Assembly: GCA_964470455.1 (NCBI GenBank)
Contig: CAYYCX010000011.1
Coordinates: 1 to 64,000, forward strand
Reading direction: 5' to 3'
Length of the DNA stretch: 64,000 bases
Origin: JAWXBM01 sp964470455
Lineage (GTDB): Bacteria; Pseudomonadota; Gammaproteobacteria; Xanthomonadales; SZUA-36
Below the pieces are notes generated by a model. It had not been told where the DNA came from. It saw only the letters and a program-made list of their open reading frames with translations, and made no database searches. The position numbers and the translations under genes are program-made. This document shows positions 35,481 through 43,601 of this stretch, piece by piece; positions within the stretch are counted from its first letter, which is position 1; each line of letters starts with the position of its first letter.

Positions 35481-35810
35481 TGGCTGTACCCCGTTCGAAA
35501 AGCTGCGCCCGGAACAAGCGGAAAATACACCGACGCGTTTTTTGTCATTGTTGGTGTTTTCCCCTGAGGGTAACGATGACCCGCTGCGGATTATAGCGTG
35601 ATCTGTGTTGAACAAATATCGTGCCGCCAACGCGGAACACCCTCATTCTGCACCACATTTGTGAAAATTTCGTTATCTCTTGCACAAAAAGACCGATTGA
35701 ATTTAATTTGGACGAATAATTAATTGACTGTTATTAATCGATGGTTATAGAGTGTTGGGCTCTTAGGTTTTTCGTTGTTTTCCGTTTAAACATTCAGGAT
35801 GAGATCCAGT
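35481..35810. other. Divergent intergenic region, AT-rich, 330 bp
   Basis: It separates the minus-strand 7TM gene from the plus-strand TonB-system operon. From about 35640 to 35770 it is clearly more AT-rich than anywhere else in the window. It holds a likely promoter (separate entry) and two ATTAAT boxes (35719-35724 and 35733-35738) spaced symmetrically about the -35 element. No convincing gene. Confidence 0.6.
35724..35751 (+). promoter_or_regulatory. Probable sigma-70 promoter of the DUF3450/TonB operon
   Basis: TTGACT, 16-base spacer, TATAGA. Two ATTAAT palindromes overlap and flank the -35 box and may be a repressor site. The promoter ends about 60 bp before the first start codon. Confidence 0.5.
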
Positions 35811-36605
35811 ATGCGAACCATTTTCAAGAAATCAGTGTTGCTGATTTCCGCCTTGGCGGTTTTCTGTACGCTTTCCTTCGCCACTCCTCTGTTGGCACAA
35901 ACCACCGTTACCCAGGTCACCCAGGCTGGCGAACAACGTGCTGACGATGGCGCAGCCGAGCAGGTCCGGATTGACCAGGTTGCAGACCAGACCGACTCCC
36001 TGCTGGCTTCCTACAAAACGGAACTGAAAGTAGTCGATGGCCTGAAAGTTTATAACGGCTTGCTGCAACGCCAGATCGACAACCAGGAAGCCGAGAAAAC
36101 CGCTCTCAGCGAATCCATCGACAGCGTGGCCCTGATCGAGCGGCAGATCGTTCCGATGATGACCAGCATGATCGACTCGCTGGAAGACTTCATCGAACTG
36201 GATACGCCCTTCCTGCTCAAGGAGCGCCAGGACCGCATCGCGCGCCTTCGGGAAATGATGGTGCGCTCTGACGTAACCGCCGCGGAAAAATTCCGCCAGG
36301 TGGTCGAGGCCTACCAGATTGAAAATGATTATGGGCGTACCATCGAAGCCTACAAGGGCACGGTGAACGTCGATGGCAATGAACAGGAAGTCGACTTCCT
36401 GCGCATCGGCCGCGTGTCACTGTCCTACCAGTCAATCGGCGGACAGCACACCGGCGCCTGGGACCGGGAGACCAATTCCTTTGTCGCCATTCCTCCGGAA
36501 ACTTACAAAGCCAATGTCGCCATGGGTATACGCGTAGCGAGGAAGCAGGTTGCGCCTGACTTGCTCACCGTACCGGTTCCGGCTGCCACGGGAGACAAGC
36601 TGTAA
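35811..36605 (+). CDS. DUF3450 periplasmic protein of the TonB system
   Basis: 264 residues: signal peptide to about residue 30 (TPLLAQ), then a long helical, coiled-coil region (DQVADQTDSLLASYKTELKVVDGL and on), then a beta-rich end. Matches DUF3450, always found as the first gene of ttpC-exbB-exbD-tonB clusters. Its role is probably to link the proton channel to periplasmic or outer-membrane partners. ATG 35811 is preferred to ATG 35799 because AGGA precedes it at workable distance. The last base of its stop is shared with the start of the next gene. Confidence 0.88.
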   Translation: MRTIFKKSVLLISALAVFCTLSFATPLLAQTTVTQVTQAGEQRADDGAAEQVRIDQVADQTDSLLASYKTELKVVDGLKVYNGLLQRQIDNQEAEKTALSESIDSVALIERQIVPMMTSMIDSLEDFIELDTPFLLKERQDRIARLREMMVRSDVTAAEKFRQVVEAYQIENDYGRTIEAYKGTVNVDGNEQEVDFLRIGRVSLSYQSIGGQHTGAWDRETNSFVAIPPETYKANVAMGIRVARKQVAPDLLTVPVPAATGDKL

Positions 36606-37975
36606 TGAAAACTTTCAACAAGATCATCATTGCCAGCTGCCTCGCTTTCGGCCTGGCTTCACCCTCGTTCGCCGCGGAAGCGGTTTCACTGGATGAACTG
36701 CTGAACCTGGTCAAACAGGGTCGCGTGAAAGATGCAGCCGCCAACAAGGCGCGCATCGACGAGTTCCAGAGAGAGCGCTCCCAGCAGCAGCAGGCCCTGG
36801 CCAACATCAAGGCAGAGCGCACCCGCGAAGAAGCCCGTTCGGTAACCCTGGAAGAGACATTCGCCGTCAACGATGAAGAAATCATCGTGCTGGAGCGTGC
36901 GTTGCAGGAACGTCTGGGCGACCTGAAAGAACTGTTTGGCGTACTGCAGCAGGCTGCTGGTGACGCCCGCGGAAACTTCGACTCTTCGGTTACCCAGGTG
37001 CAGTTTCCGGATCGCTCCGAGTGGCTGACCACCTTCGCTCAGAAGATGGGCTCCACCAACCGCATGCCTACCCTGGCTGAAATCGAACGCCTGTGGTTTG
37101 AACTGCAGCGTGAAATGACCGAGTCCGCCAAGGTTTCCAAATTCACCACGGCAGTCGTGAACGCCAATGGCGAAGAGGAACAGCGTGAAGTGGTGCGCGT
37201 CGGCCTGTTCAACGTGATCTCCGGTGACAAGTACCTCGAATACGTTCCCGAATCCGGCCGCCTGGTAGAACTGCAACGGCAGCCGGCCGCCCGCTACACC
37301 AGCCGTGCGGAAGACCTGGCCAATGCCACTTCCGGCCTCCACCCTTTCTCAGTTGACCCGACCCGTGGCCAGTTGCTGGGGCTGCTGGTGCAGTCGCCCA
37401 GCCTGATGGAACGCATCGCCCAGGGCCAGGAAGTCGGTTACACCATTATCGTGCTTGGCCTGATCGGCCTGGTCATCGCCATCTGGCGCCTGCTGAGCCT
37501 GACAGCCACCAGCGCGGCAGTCCGGTCGCAGTCCAAAAACCTCAACAACCCGGGCAACAACCCGCTGGGACGTGTGCTGAAGGTTGCGCATGACAGCCCG
37601 AACGTGGATGTGGAAAGCCTGGAACTGAAACTCGGCGAAGCCATCCTCAAGGAAACGCCGAAGTTCAATGCCATGCTGCCGTTCCTGAAGATCATCGCGG
37701 TGGTTGCCCCACTGCTGGGTCTGCTGGGTACGGTGACCGGTATGATCATTACCTTCCAGGCCATTACGTTGTACGGCGCGGGTGATCCCAAGCTGATGGC
37801 CGGTGGTATCTCTACCGCGCTGGTTACCACGGTATTGGGTCTGGTAGTTGCCATCCCGATGGTATTCCTGCACACCCTGGTGGCCGGCCGCGCCAAGCGC
37901 CTGACCCAGATCCTGCAGGAAGAAGCTGCGGGCATGCTTTCGGAACGTGCGGAACAGCAGCTGACCGGAGCGTAA
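36605..37975 (+). CDS. TtpC-type MotA/TolQ/ExbB proton channel protein
   Basis: 456 residues. A signal peptide and a periplasmic coiled-coil domain of about 250 residues (rich in E, Q and R) precede a TolQ/ExbB channel domain with three helices. The channel has FLKIIAVVAPLLGLLGTVTGMIITF and GGISTALVTTVLGLVVAIPMVFLHTLV, the two conserved segments of ExbB. This long form is TtpC, essential for TonB2 systems in Vibrio. It works with the shorter ExbB, ExbD and TonB encoded next. Overlaps the DUF3450 stop by 1 base. Confidence 0.93.
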   Translation: MKTFNKIIIASCLAFGLASPSFAAEAVSLDELLNLVKQGRVKDAAANKARIDEFQRERSQQQQALANIKAERTREEARSVTLEETFAVNDEEIIVLERALQERLGDLKELFGVLQQAAGDARGNFDSSVTQVQFPDRSEWLTTFAQKMGSTNRMPTLAEIERLWFELQREMTESAKVSKFTTAVVNANGEEEQREVVRVGLFNVISGDKYLEYVPESGRLVELQRQPAARYTSRAEDLANATSGLHPFSVDPTRGQLLGLLVQSPSLMERIAQGQEVGYTIIVLGLIGLVIAIWRLLSLTATSAAVRSQSKNLNNPGNNPLGRVLKVAHDSPNVDVESLELKLGEAILKETPKFNAMLPFLKIIAVVAPLLGLLGTVTGMIITFQAITLYGAGDPKLMAGGISTALVTTVLGLVVAIPMVFLHTLVAGRAKRLTQILQEEAAGMLSERAEQQLTGA

Positions 37976-37981
37976 GCACGC

Positions 37982-38521
37982 ATGGATACACTGTATTACT
38001 ACCTGCCGTTCCTGGAGACCATCCGCGACTTTTTTGAGTTGGGCGGGCCGGTTCTCAATGTGATAGGCCTCCTCACGATGTTCATGTGGATGCTGATCAT
38101 TGAAAGGCTGGTGTTCATGCGTACCGGCTACAAGCGTCTGGTCAGGAATGCCCTGGGGATCTGGGACAAGCGCTCGGACAAATCGTCCTGGAAAGCTCAC
38201 CAGATTCGCGGTCGCATCATTTCCCAGGTAGCCGCTTCGGCTGAGAAACACCTGGGATTGATCCAGACGTGTGTAGCGCTGTGCCCCTTGCTGGGCCTGC
38301 TCGGAACCGTAACCGGCATGATCGAGGTATTCGAGGTCATGGCGATTTCCGGTTCTGGCAACCCCCGCTCCATGGCTTCCGGTGTATCCAAGGCAACCGT
38401 TCCCACGATGTCGGGAATGGTTGCTGCGCTCTCCGGCGTGGCCATGAGTGCGTATCTGAGCAACAAAGCGCGACGTGAACGTGAAGCCTTGACCGACCAT
38501 CTTGAAATTCATCATCAATGA
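37982..38521 (+). CDS. exbB: ExbB-type proton channel subunit
   Basis: 179 residues with three membrane helices (about 20-45, 95-120, 135-160). CPLLGLLGTVTGMIEVFEVM and ASGVSKATVPTMSGMVAALSGVAMSAYL carry the ExbB/TolQ core motifs with the polar residues that line the channel. Together with ExbD it uses the proton gradient to energise TonB. Starts 6 bp after ttpC, so it is in the same operon. Confidence 0.93.
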   Translation: MDTLYYYLPFLETIRDFFELGGPVLNVIGLLTMFMWMLIIERLVFMRTGYKRLVRNALGIWDKRSDKSSWKAHQIRGRIISQVAASAEKHLGLIQTCVALCPLLGLLGTVTGMIEVFEVMAISGSGNPRSMASGVSKATVPTMSGMVAALSGVAMSAYLSNKARREREALTDHLEIHHQ

Positions 38522-38581
38522 ATGGGCAGTGAGCGGGAACTTATTTCCCGCCACTGAATCGACACACTAGGAGATTTGAAT

Positions 38582-38986
38582 ATGCGGCAGCAATTTGCCC
38601 AGATTGAAGAGGAAGAATCCAACATCGACATCACGCCGATGCTGGACGTGGTTTTCATCATGCTGATCTTCTTCATCGTTACCGCCACTTTCATCAAGGA
38701 AGCCGGTATCGAAGTAAACCGCCCGGATGCAGCCACTGCGGTGAAGCAGGAAAAGGCCAACATCCTGGTTGCGATCGGCCCCAACAACGACATCTGGATT
38801 GACCGTCGCCAGGTAGACGTTCGTTCAGTACGCCCGAACATCGAACGACTGCACGCCGAAAACCCGCAGGGTTCGGTGGTCATCCAGGCTGACAAGGAAT
38901 CCAAGACGGACACCCTGATACAGGTGATGGACGCGGCCCGGTCCGCTGGCGTCTATAACGTTTCCATTGCCGCCCAGGAACCCTGA
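38582..38986 (+). CDS. exbD: ExbD-type proton channel subunit
   Basis: 134 residues: short cytoplasmic tail, one membrane helix, periplasmic domain. The helix reads NIDITPMLDVVFIMLIFFIVTATF and contains the essential channel Asp (LDVV; D25 in E. coli ExbD). The periplasmic part ends with VMDAARSAGVYNVSIAA, typical of ExbD/TolR. ATG 38582 follows AGGAG. Useful as a reference for the vWA proteins downstream, whose helix is also preceded by Asp. Confidence 0.95.
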   Translation: MRQQFAQIEEEESNIDITPMLDVVFIMLIFFIVTATFIKEAGIEVNRPDAATAVKQEKANILVAIGPNNDIWIDRRQVDVRSVRPNIERLHAENPQGSVVIQADKESKTDTLIQVMDAARSAGVYNVSIAAQEP

Positions 38987-38996
38987 GAGACTATCG

Positions 38997-39653
38997 ATGG
39001 CAGCTACCATTCTTGATTCACTGACGCTCAATAAATCAGGCCACTATTCACGCCTGGCTATTGGTGCCGTACTGGCAGTGGCTATTACCGCCGGACTGTT
39101 CTGGACCATGTCCTACCTGATCGAGTCCGCCGACCGCTCGCTTGACGAATCAGGCCTGACCAACATCGTTGATTTCGTTCGTCTCAAACGCGACGAAAGC
39201 ATTGAGCGCAGGCAGATCAAACCCGAGAAGCCACCACCGCCGGAAGCCCCACCACCACAGCCGCCTACTCCGCAGCTGGACAACCTGAACCCGAATGCCG
39301 AGAAAATCGCCATCTCAGCCGTACCGGTTGAAACCGACATCGAAATGTCGGGCGGCTTCAACCTGGGTGTAGGCGAAGGCGATTACCTGCCGATCGTGAA
39401 AGTGGCGCCGATTTACCCGCAACGTGCCCTGTCGCGCGGTATCGAGGGCTATTGCGTGGTGCAGTACACGGTGACCCGACAGGGAACCATCGCCAACCCG
39501 TTCGTGGTGGAAGACCAGTGCACCAGTTCGTTGTTCCACAGCGCTTCCGTGGCTGCGGCCCTCAAGTTCAAGTACAAGCCGCGTGTAGTGGATGGCCAGG
39601 CCATCGAGGTACCCGGCGTACAGAACAAATTCACCTATGAAATCGAAGAGTAG
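38997..39653 (+). CDS. tonB: TonB-family energy transducer
   Basis: 218 residues. One N-terminal membrane helix (about 18-40), then a proline-rich spacer (EKPPPPEAPPPQPPTPQ), then the C-terminal TonB domain (about 130-218) with YPQRALSRGIEGYCVVQYTVTRQG, which contacts outer-membrane receptors. A Cys pair (GYC and EDQC) is present in that domain, as in TonB2-like proteins. Starts 10 bp after exbD. It should transmit proton-driven force to TonB-dependent receptors, none of which is in the window. Confidence 0.93.
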   Translation: MAATILDSLTLNKSGHYSRLAIGAVLAVAITAGLFWTMSYLIESADRSLDESGLTNIVDFVRLKRDESIERRQIKPEKPPPPEAPPPQPPTPQLDNLNPNAEKIAISAVPVETDIEMSGGFNLGVGEGDYLPIVKVAPIYPQRALSRGIEGYCVVQYTVTRQGTIANPFVVEDQCTSSLFHSASVAAALKFKYKPRVVDGQAIEVPGVQNKFTYEIEE

Positions 39654-39684
39654 GGTTGCAACAGACCGTATGGAAAGAAACCGA

Positions 39685-41004
39685 ATGAAGCGTATTTCAC
39701 TGGCCATCGCCGGCAGCCTGCTGGCGATGGGTTTGGCAACTTCCTTGCCTGCCCAGGAAGAGCAGAAGGAACGCGAAACGAAGCAGACCGTGGCGATGAG
39801 CCAGCAGGTTTACGAGAAGCTGACTGCCATCCAGGAGGCGGTGGAAGCGAAAGATTACGCGGGTGCCGAAACCCTGCTGCGGGAATTGCGGGCGAACGAA
39901 AAACTCAGCCCCTATGAGCGGGCCCAGGTATGGAACCTGAGCGGCTACTCCTACTACCTGCAGGAGAAGTACAAGGAAGCCATCAATGCCTATGAAACGG
40001 TATTGAAGCAACCTGAACTGCCGGAAGCCCTGACGCTGACCACGCTGAAGACCATGGCGCAGCTGCAGTTCACCATCGAAGACTACACCACCGCCCTGGC
40101 GACCGTACGCCGGCTGATGGCGGCAGTGCCCGAGCCCAGCGCCGATGTCTATATGCTGGAAGGACAGGCGCTGTTCCAGCTGAACCGCTACGAAGAGGCG
40201 CTGAAACCCATCAAGACCGCGGTGGACATGTATCGCGCGCAAGGTGAAATTCCCAAGGAAAACTGGCTGTTACTGTTGCGTGTCTGCTACTTCGAGCTGA
40301 AGGACTACAAGAACATGCTGGAGGTGGTGAAGGAACTGGTGCAGTACTATCCGAAAGACACCTACATCCTTACCCTGGCCGGCGTTTACAGCGAATTGGG
40401 CGACACCAAGAAGCAGCTGGCGCTGACCGAAGTACTGTATGAGAAAGGCCTGCTGAACACCAACGGGCACATTACCAACCTGGCCAACCTGTACCTGTTG
40501 CACGGCCTGCCCTACAAGGCGGCCGAAGTGCTGGAAAAAGGCATGAATGCCGACATCGTCGAGGAAAACGACCGCAACCTGCGGTTGATGTCACAAGCCT
40601 GGTACCAGGCGCGTGAAGACGAGAAAGCCATTCCGCCCATGGCCCGCGCGGCACAGATGACCAAAGACGGTGAGTTGTACGTCCGTCTGGCCCAGGCCCA
40701 TATCAATCTGGAACAGTGGGATGACGCCGTTGCCGCGGTCAATAGTGCCTTGAGCGCCGGTGGCCTGAAACGCACCGACCAAGCCTACATAATGATGGGC
40801 ATGGCCTACTTCAACCAGAAGCGCCTGGAACAGGCCCGTGACGCATTCCAGAAAGCCAGCCGCGACCAGCGTTCCGCCAAGGCCGCCGAGCAGTGGATTG
40901 CCTATGTGGACAGCGAAGTGCGCCGCAAGGAACTGATGGACCAGGATGTGGAATACAAACAGCGTGACCGCGATGCCATGCTGGATGCATTGCCGCAGAA
41001 CTGA
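39685..41004 (+). CDS. Exported TPR protein of the TonB cluster
   Basis: 439 residues. Signal peptide to about residue 24 (SLPAQ), then 8 to 10 tetratricopeptide repeats over the rest (e.g. GYSYYLQEKYKEAINAYETVL and AQAHINLEQWDDAVAAVNSAL). A TPR protein closes nearly all ttpC-tonB2 clusters and is needed by some of them for function. ATG 39685 is chosen over 39670 because GGAAAG precedes it. A strong terminator follows, closing this operon. Confidence 0.9.
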   Translation: MKRISLAIAGSLLAMGLATSLPAQEEQKERETKQTVAMSQQVYEKLTAIQEAVEAKDYAGAETLLRELRANEKLSPYERAQVWNLSGYSYYLQEKYKEAINAYETVLKQPELPEALTLTTLKTMAQLQFTIEDYTTALATVRRLMAAVPEPSADVYMLEGQALFQLNRYEEALKPIKTAVDMYRAQGEIPKENWLLLLRVCYFELKDYKNMLEVVKELVQYYPKDTYILTLAGVYSELGDTKKQLALTEVLYEKGLLNTNGHITNLANLYLLHGLPYKAAEVLEKGMNADIVEENDRNLRLMSQAWYQAREDEKAIPPMARAAQMTKDGELYVRLAQAHINLEQWDDAVAAVNSALSAGGLKRTDQAYIMMGMAYFNQKRLEQARDAFQKASRDQRSAKAAEQWIAYVDSEVRRKELMDQDVEYKQRDRDAMLDALPQN

Positions 41005-41030
41005 TCCAGTCAACTGCAAGCCTTTGAAAA

Positions 41031-41057
41031 ACCCGGCCCTGGCGCCGGGTTTTTTTT
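41031..41057 (+). terminator. Rho-independent terminator of the TonB operon
   Basis: ACCCGGC and GCCGGGT form a tight stem with a short loop, followed by a run of eight to nine T. It cleanly separates the TonB operon from the vWA/FHA/kinase locus. Confidence 0.88.
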
Positions 41058-41204
41058 GCCAGCTCGGGTTCCAGCTTCGGGGCCCAGATTCAGAGTCAGA
41101 GGCAAGGGACAGAGCAGAATCTCCATTATTCAAACCACTTTCTGTCCTACTCTGTCTCTTGACTCCGGCCCACCAATGCATAGACGCAGGCTAAACTAGG
41201 CACC

Positions 41205-42128
41205 ATGCGCAGCCCCAATCGCGATACATCCGTGTTCAGCACTTCGGCCATCGACCTGTTCGCCTCGGCCCTGGGGGCATTCATCCTGCTGGTGATGATC
41301 CTGTTTCCCTATTACCGCAATGCCGGCAGCGCGGATTCCTGGGCGGAGGTGGAAGACCTGATGCAGCAGCGCCGCCTGGCGCGTGGCGAGATAGAGAACC
41401 TGCTGGCCGACAATGAGCAGTCGCAGTCCGACCTGGAGCGATTGCAGCGCATCAATGCGGGTATCGAGCAATCGCTGTCGCGCCTGCGCAAGGAACTACA
41501 GGACGCCAAAACGCAGGTGGCCGAAATCGAAGTGCCCGAGCCGGTGATCGAGGAAGTGCCCGAGCCCAGGCCGACCGCCATCGTCAATGGCGTTGAATTC
41601 TCGATACTGGGCCTGGCCACCGAAGCCAAGAGCTTTGTGATCGTGGTTGATATGTCCGGCAGCATGATGTCGTATTCCGACCTGATGTTTTCCTCGGTGG
41701 TGGATATCCTGGCGCCGCTGAAGCCCGACAACAGCTTTGCCATCATCGGCTTCCAGGGAGCTCCGGCGCCATACATCCACACCTTCCCGCGCAGCAACCG
41801 GCTGGTGCAGGCTACGCCTGAAAACCTGCAGGCCGCCCGCGAGTACGCCAGTTCACTGTCACAGCGCTTCGCCGGTTCAACGCCGACCCACCAGGCACTG
41901 CTGGCCGCCCTGCAGTTTCCGGCGGAAGCCATCATCCTTCTGAGCGATGGGGAACCCGACAGTTCACCGGCCGGCATCATCAAGGACATCACCAGCCTGA
42001 ACCGCTATGACCGCAAGGAAATCCACACCGTGGCCATCGGCGATTACACCGAGAACCGGGCGCTGGTACTGTTCCTGCAGACACTGGCGCGGCAGAACAA
42101 TGGCGATTTCGTAGGCGTGTCGCGATGA
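41205..42128 (+). CDS. Membrane-anchored vWA protein with MotB/ExbD-like helix (B subunit 1)
   Basis: 307 residues. A short cytoplasmic tail ends in STSAIDLFASALGAF; Asp17 lies right before the only membrane helix (about 18-36), the position of the proton-binding Asp in MotB and ExbD. Residues about 45-110 are coiled coil, 110-125 a Pro/Glu-rich linker, and 143-305 a von Willebrand A domain, periplasmic by this topology. The MIDAS is intact: DMSGS (149-153), T226 in GSTPTHQ, D248 in LLSDGEPD. It starts the accessory operon and overlaps the next gene by 4 bp (ATGA). The stator idea is inference; the vWA assignment is firm. Confidence 0.85.
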   Translation: MRSPNRDTSVFSTSAIDLFASALGAFILLVMILFPYYRNAGSADSWAEVEDLMQQRRLARGEIENLLADNEQSQSDLERLQRINAGIEQSLSRLRKELQDAKTQVAEIEVPEPVIEEVPEPRPTAIVNGVEFSILGLATEAKSFVIVVDMSGSMMSYSDLMFSSVVDILAPLKPDNSFAIIGFQGAPAPYIHTFPRSNRLVQATPENLQAAREYASSLSQRFAGSTPTHQALLAALQFPAEAIILLSDGEPDSSPAGIIKDITSLNRYDRKEIHTVAIGDYTENRALVLFLQTLARQNNGDFVGVSR

Positions 42129-43060
42129 GACGGCAGCGCGCTCCCTTTGAAGTGTTTTCCCTGTCGGCCATCGACCTGTTCGCCTCGGCCATGGGCGCAT
42201 TCGTGATCATGGCCATCATCCTGATGCCTGATTACCAGAAAGAGGTGCGTTCGGAGGGTGACCTGAAGTTTCTGGAAGAACTGGCCAGCAAAACCGAAGC
42301 CATCCTGCAGGAAAGCGAACTCGGCCGTAACGACATCCTCAAGGCCCTGCTGGCGGCGCAAACCCGGCATGAGCAGTTACAGGCCGAGCAGGAACGCATT
42401 TCGGCTGAGATCCAGACCATCAATGCCGAGAAGCAGGCCAGCAAGGACCAGCCGCCTCCGCCCCCACCCGAGGAAGAGCCGATTCCCGAGCCCACCGGGC
42501 GCAACCAGGTGACTTTTCGCTTTCTTGGCCTGAAAACCGACCAGACACAGATCCTGTTCCTGGTGGACATGAACGCCTTTCTCGGTCGCCATGCCAAACT
42601 GGTAAAAGACACCGTCATCCGCGCCATGGATTCGCTGGATGACGGTTACCAGTTCGGCATTCTGGGCTTCCAGGAGCTGGATTCGGGACCCAATTTCGTC
42701 CGCTGGCCGCCCAAGGGCCTGAGCGCCATGTCAAATAAAACGCGCGCCCAGGCCACCCGGTTCCTGGAAGGCATGCAGGATGATTTCAAGGGCACTTCAC
42801 CGCTGTTGGCGGGTATCACCGAGGCATTGCGAAGCGATGCCCAGGCCATAGTCCTGTTCAGCGACGGCCTGCCCAATCCCGCCTTCAACGATGGCCTGAA
42901 TTCCAATCGCCTGGTACGTCGCATCATCCAGTTGAATTACGAACACAAGGAAATCCACGCCGTGACCATTGGCGATTACTACAAGTACCGCGGTACGGTA
43001 GAATTCATGGAGCGGCTGGCGGGCAACAACAACGGTGGCTTCCTGGCGGTGAGCGATTGA
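42125..43060 (+). CDS. Membrane-anchored vWA protein with degenerate MIDAS (B subunit 2)
   Basis: 311-residue paralogue of the preceding protein. The N terminus repeats SLSAIDLFASAMGAF with Asp17 at exactly the same position before the helix (about 18-36). A coiled coil (45-105), a linker with six Pro, and a vWA-like domain (135-310) follow. The MIDAS is damaged: DMNAFLG stands where DxSxS should be, though LFSDGLPN keeps the later Asp. It likely cannot bind the usual Mg2+ ligand, so its role may be structural, pairing with subunit 1. Translational coupling with the first vWA gene supports an equimolar heterodimer. Confidence 0.83.
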   Translation: MRRQRAPFEVFSLSAIDLFASAMGAFVIMAIILMPDYQKEVRSEGDLKFLEELASKTEAILQESELGRNDILKALLAAQTRHEQLQAEQERISAEIQTINAEKQASKDQPPPPPPEEEPIPEPTGRNQVTFRFLGLKTDQTQILFLVDMNAFLGRHAKLVKDTVIRAMDSLDDGYQFGILGFQELDSGPNFVRWPPKGLSAMSNKTRAQATRFLEGMQDDFKGTSPLLAGITEALRSDAQAIVLFSDGLPNPAFNDGLNSNRLVRRIIQLNYEHKEIHAVTIGDYYKYRGTVEFMERLAGNNNGGFLAVSD

Positions 43061-43069
43061 GCTCTGTAG

Positions 43070-43120
43070 CCAGAATCAAGCGCCAGGCCATGAAGCTTTT
43101 CATACCCAGGTTGATTCTGG
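43070..43120. repeat. Intergenic stem-loop
   Basis: A perfect 10-bp inverted repeat (43070-43079 with 43111-43120, CCAGAATCAA) encloses a second small hairpin, ATGAA/TTCAT (43090-43094 with 43099-43103). It sits in the only sizeable gap (124 bp) within the accessory operon. No T-run follows, so it may be an mRNA-processing or stability element rather than a terminator. Confidence 0.55.
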
Positions 43121-43184
43121 GACTTGACCGGGACTCCAGCGCTATTGACCCCAGAACTTTGACCCCACAACCAAAGCAGCAACG

Positions 43185-43601
43185 ATGGTCACGATAGGAC
43201 GCGACAGCAAGAACGATATTCCCCTGAGAGACGCCTCGGTTTCCGCTGAGCACGCCTGTATCGATGCCATCAAGGGCAATCGCCTGCTGGTCCGCGACCT
43301 CGGTTCGCGTTCCGGCACTTTCCTGTTCCGGGATGACCAGTGGGTACAGGCCTTGAAAGTGCAACTCGGGCCGCAGGATCGAATACGCTTCGGCAATTAC
43401 GAAATGAGCTGGCAGGATCTTGCCAGGGCTTCGGCAGGCTTCGGCATGGGCCCGTCCGATGCCAACAGCCTGCGCAGCGCCGGGCTGGCTTTCGCCGGCA
43501 AACCCAGCGAAAAGCCGGTGTTTGAAAACCCCAAGCGCAATCCGGTGACGGGTGCGGTTGAAGAACGTGCCCCCAACCCGAATAACCCGAACCAGAAATG
43601 A
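43185..43601 (+). CDS. Small cytoplasmic FHA-domain protein
   Basis: 138 residues. The FHA domain starts almost at the N terminus (MVTIGRDSKNDI) and contains GR at 5-6, SVSAEHACI (Ser/His phosphothreonine contacts) and DLGSRSGTFLF (equivalent of the NGT region), up to about residue 80. FHA domains bind phosphothreonine peptides. The C-terminal 55 residues are low-complexity and end in Asn/Pro-rich sequence. No membrane segment. Its stop overlaps the start of the channel gene by 4 bp (ATGA), so it is probably a cytoplasmic adaptor for the channel or the kinase. Confidence 0.86.
   Translation: MVTIGRDSKNDIPLRDASVSAEHACIDAIKGNRLLVRDLGSRSGTFLFRDDQWVQALKVQLGPQDRIRFGNYEMSWQDLARASAGFGMGPSDANSLRSAGLAFAGKPSEKPVFENPKRNPVTGAVEERAPNPNNPNQK

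Noticed and set aside
35741..35944. 67-codon frame before the DUF3450 gene
   Set aside because: Overlaps the DUF3450 start in another frame and lies in the promoter region.
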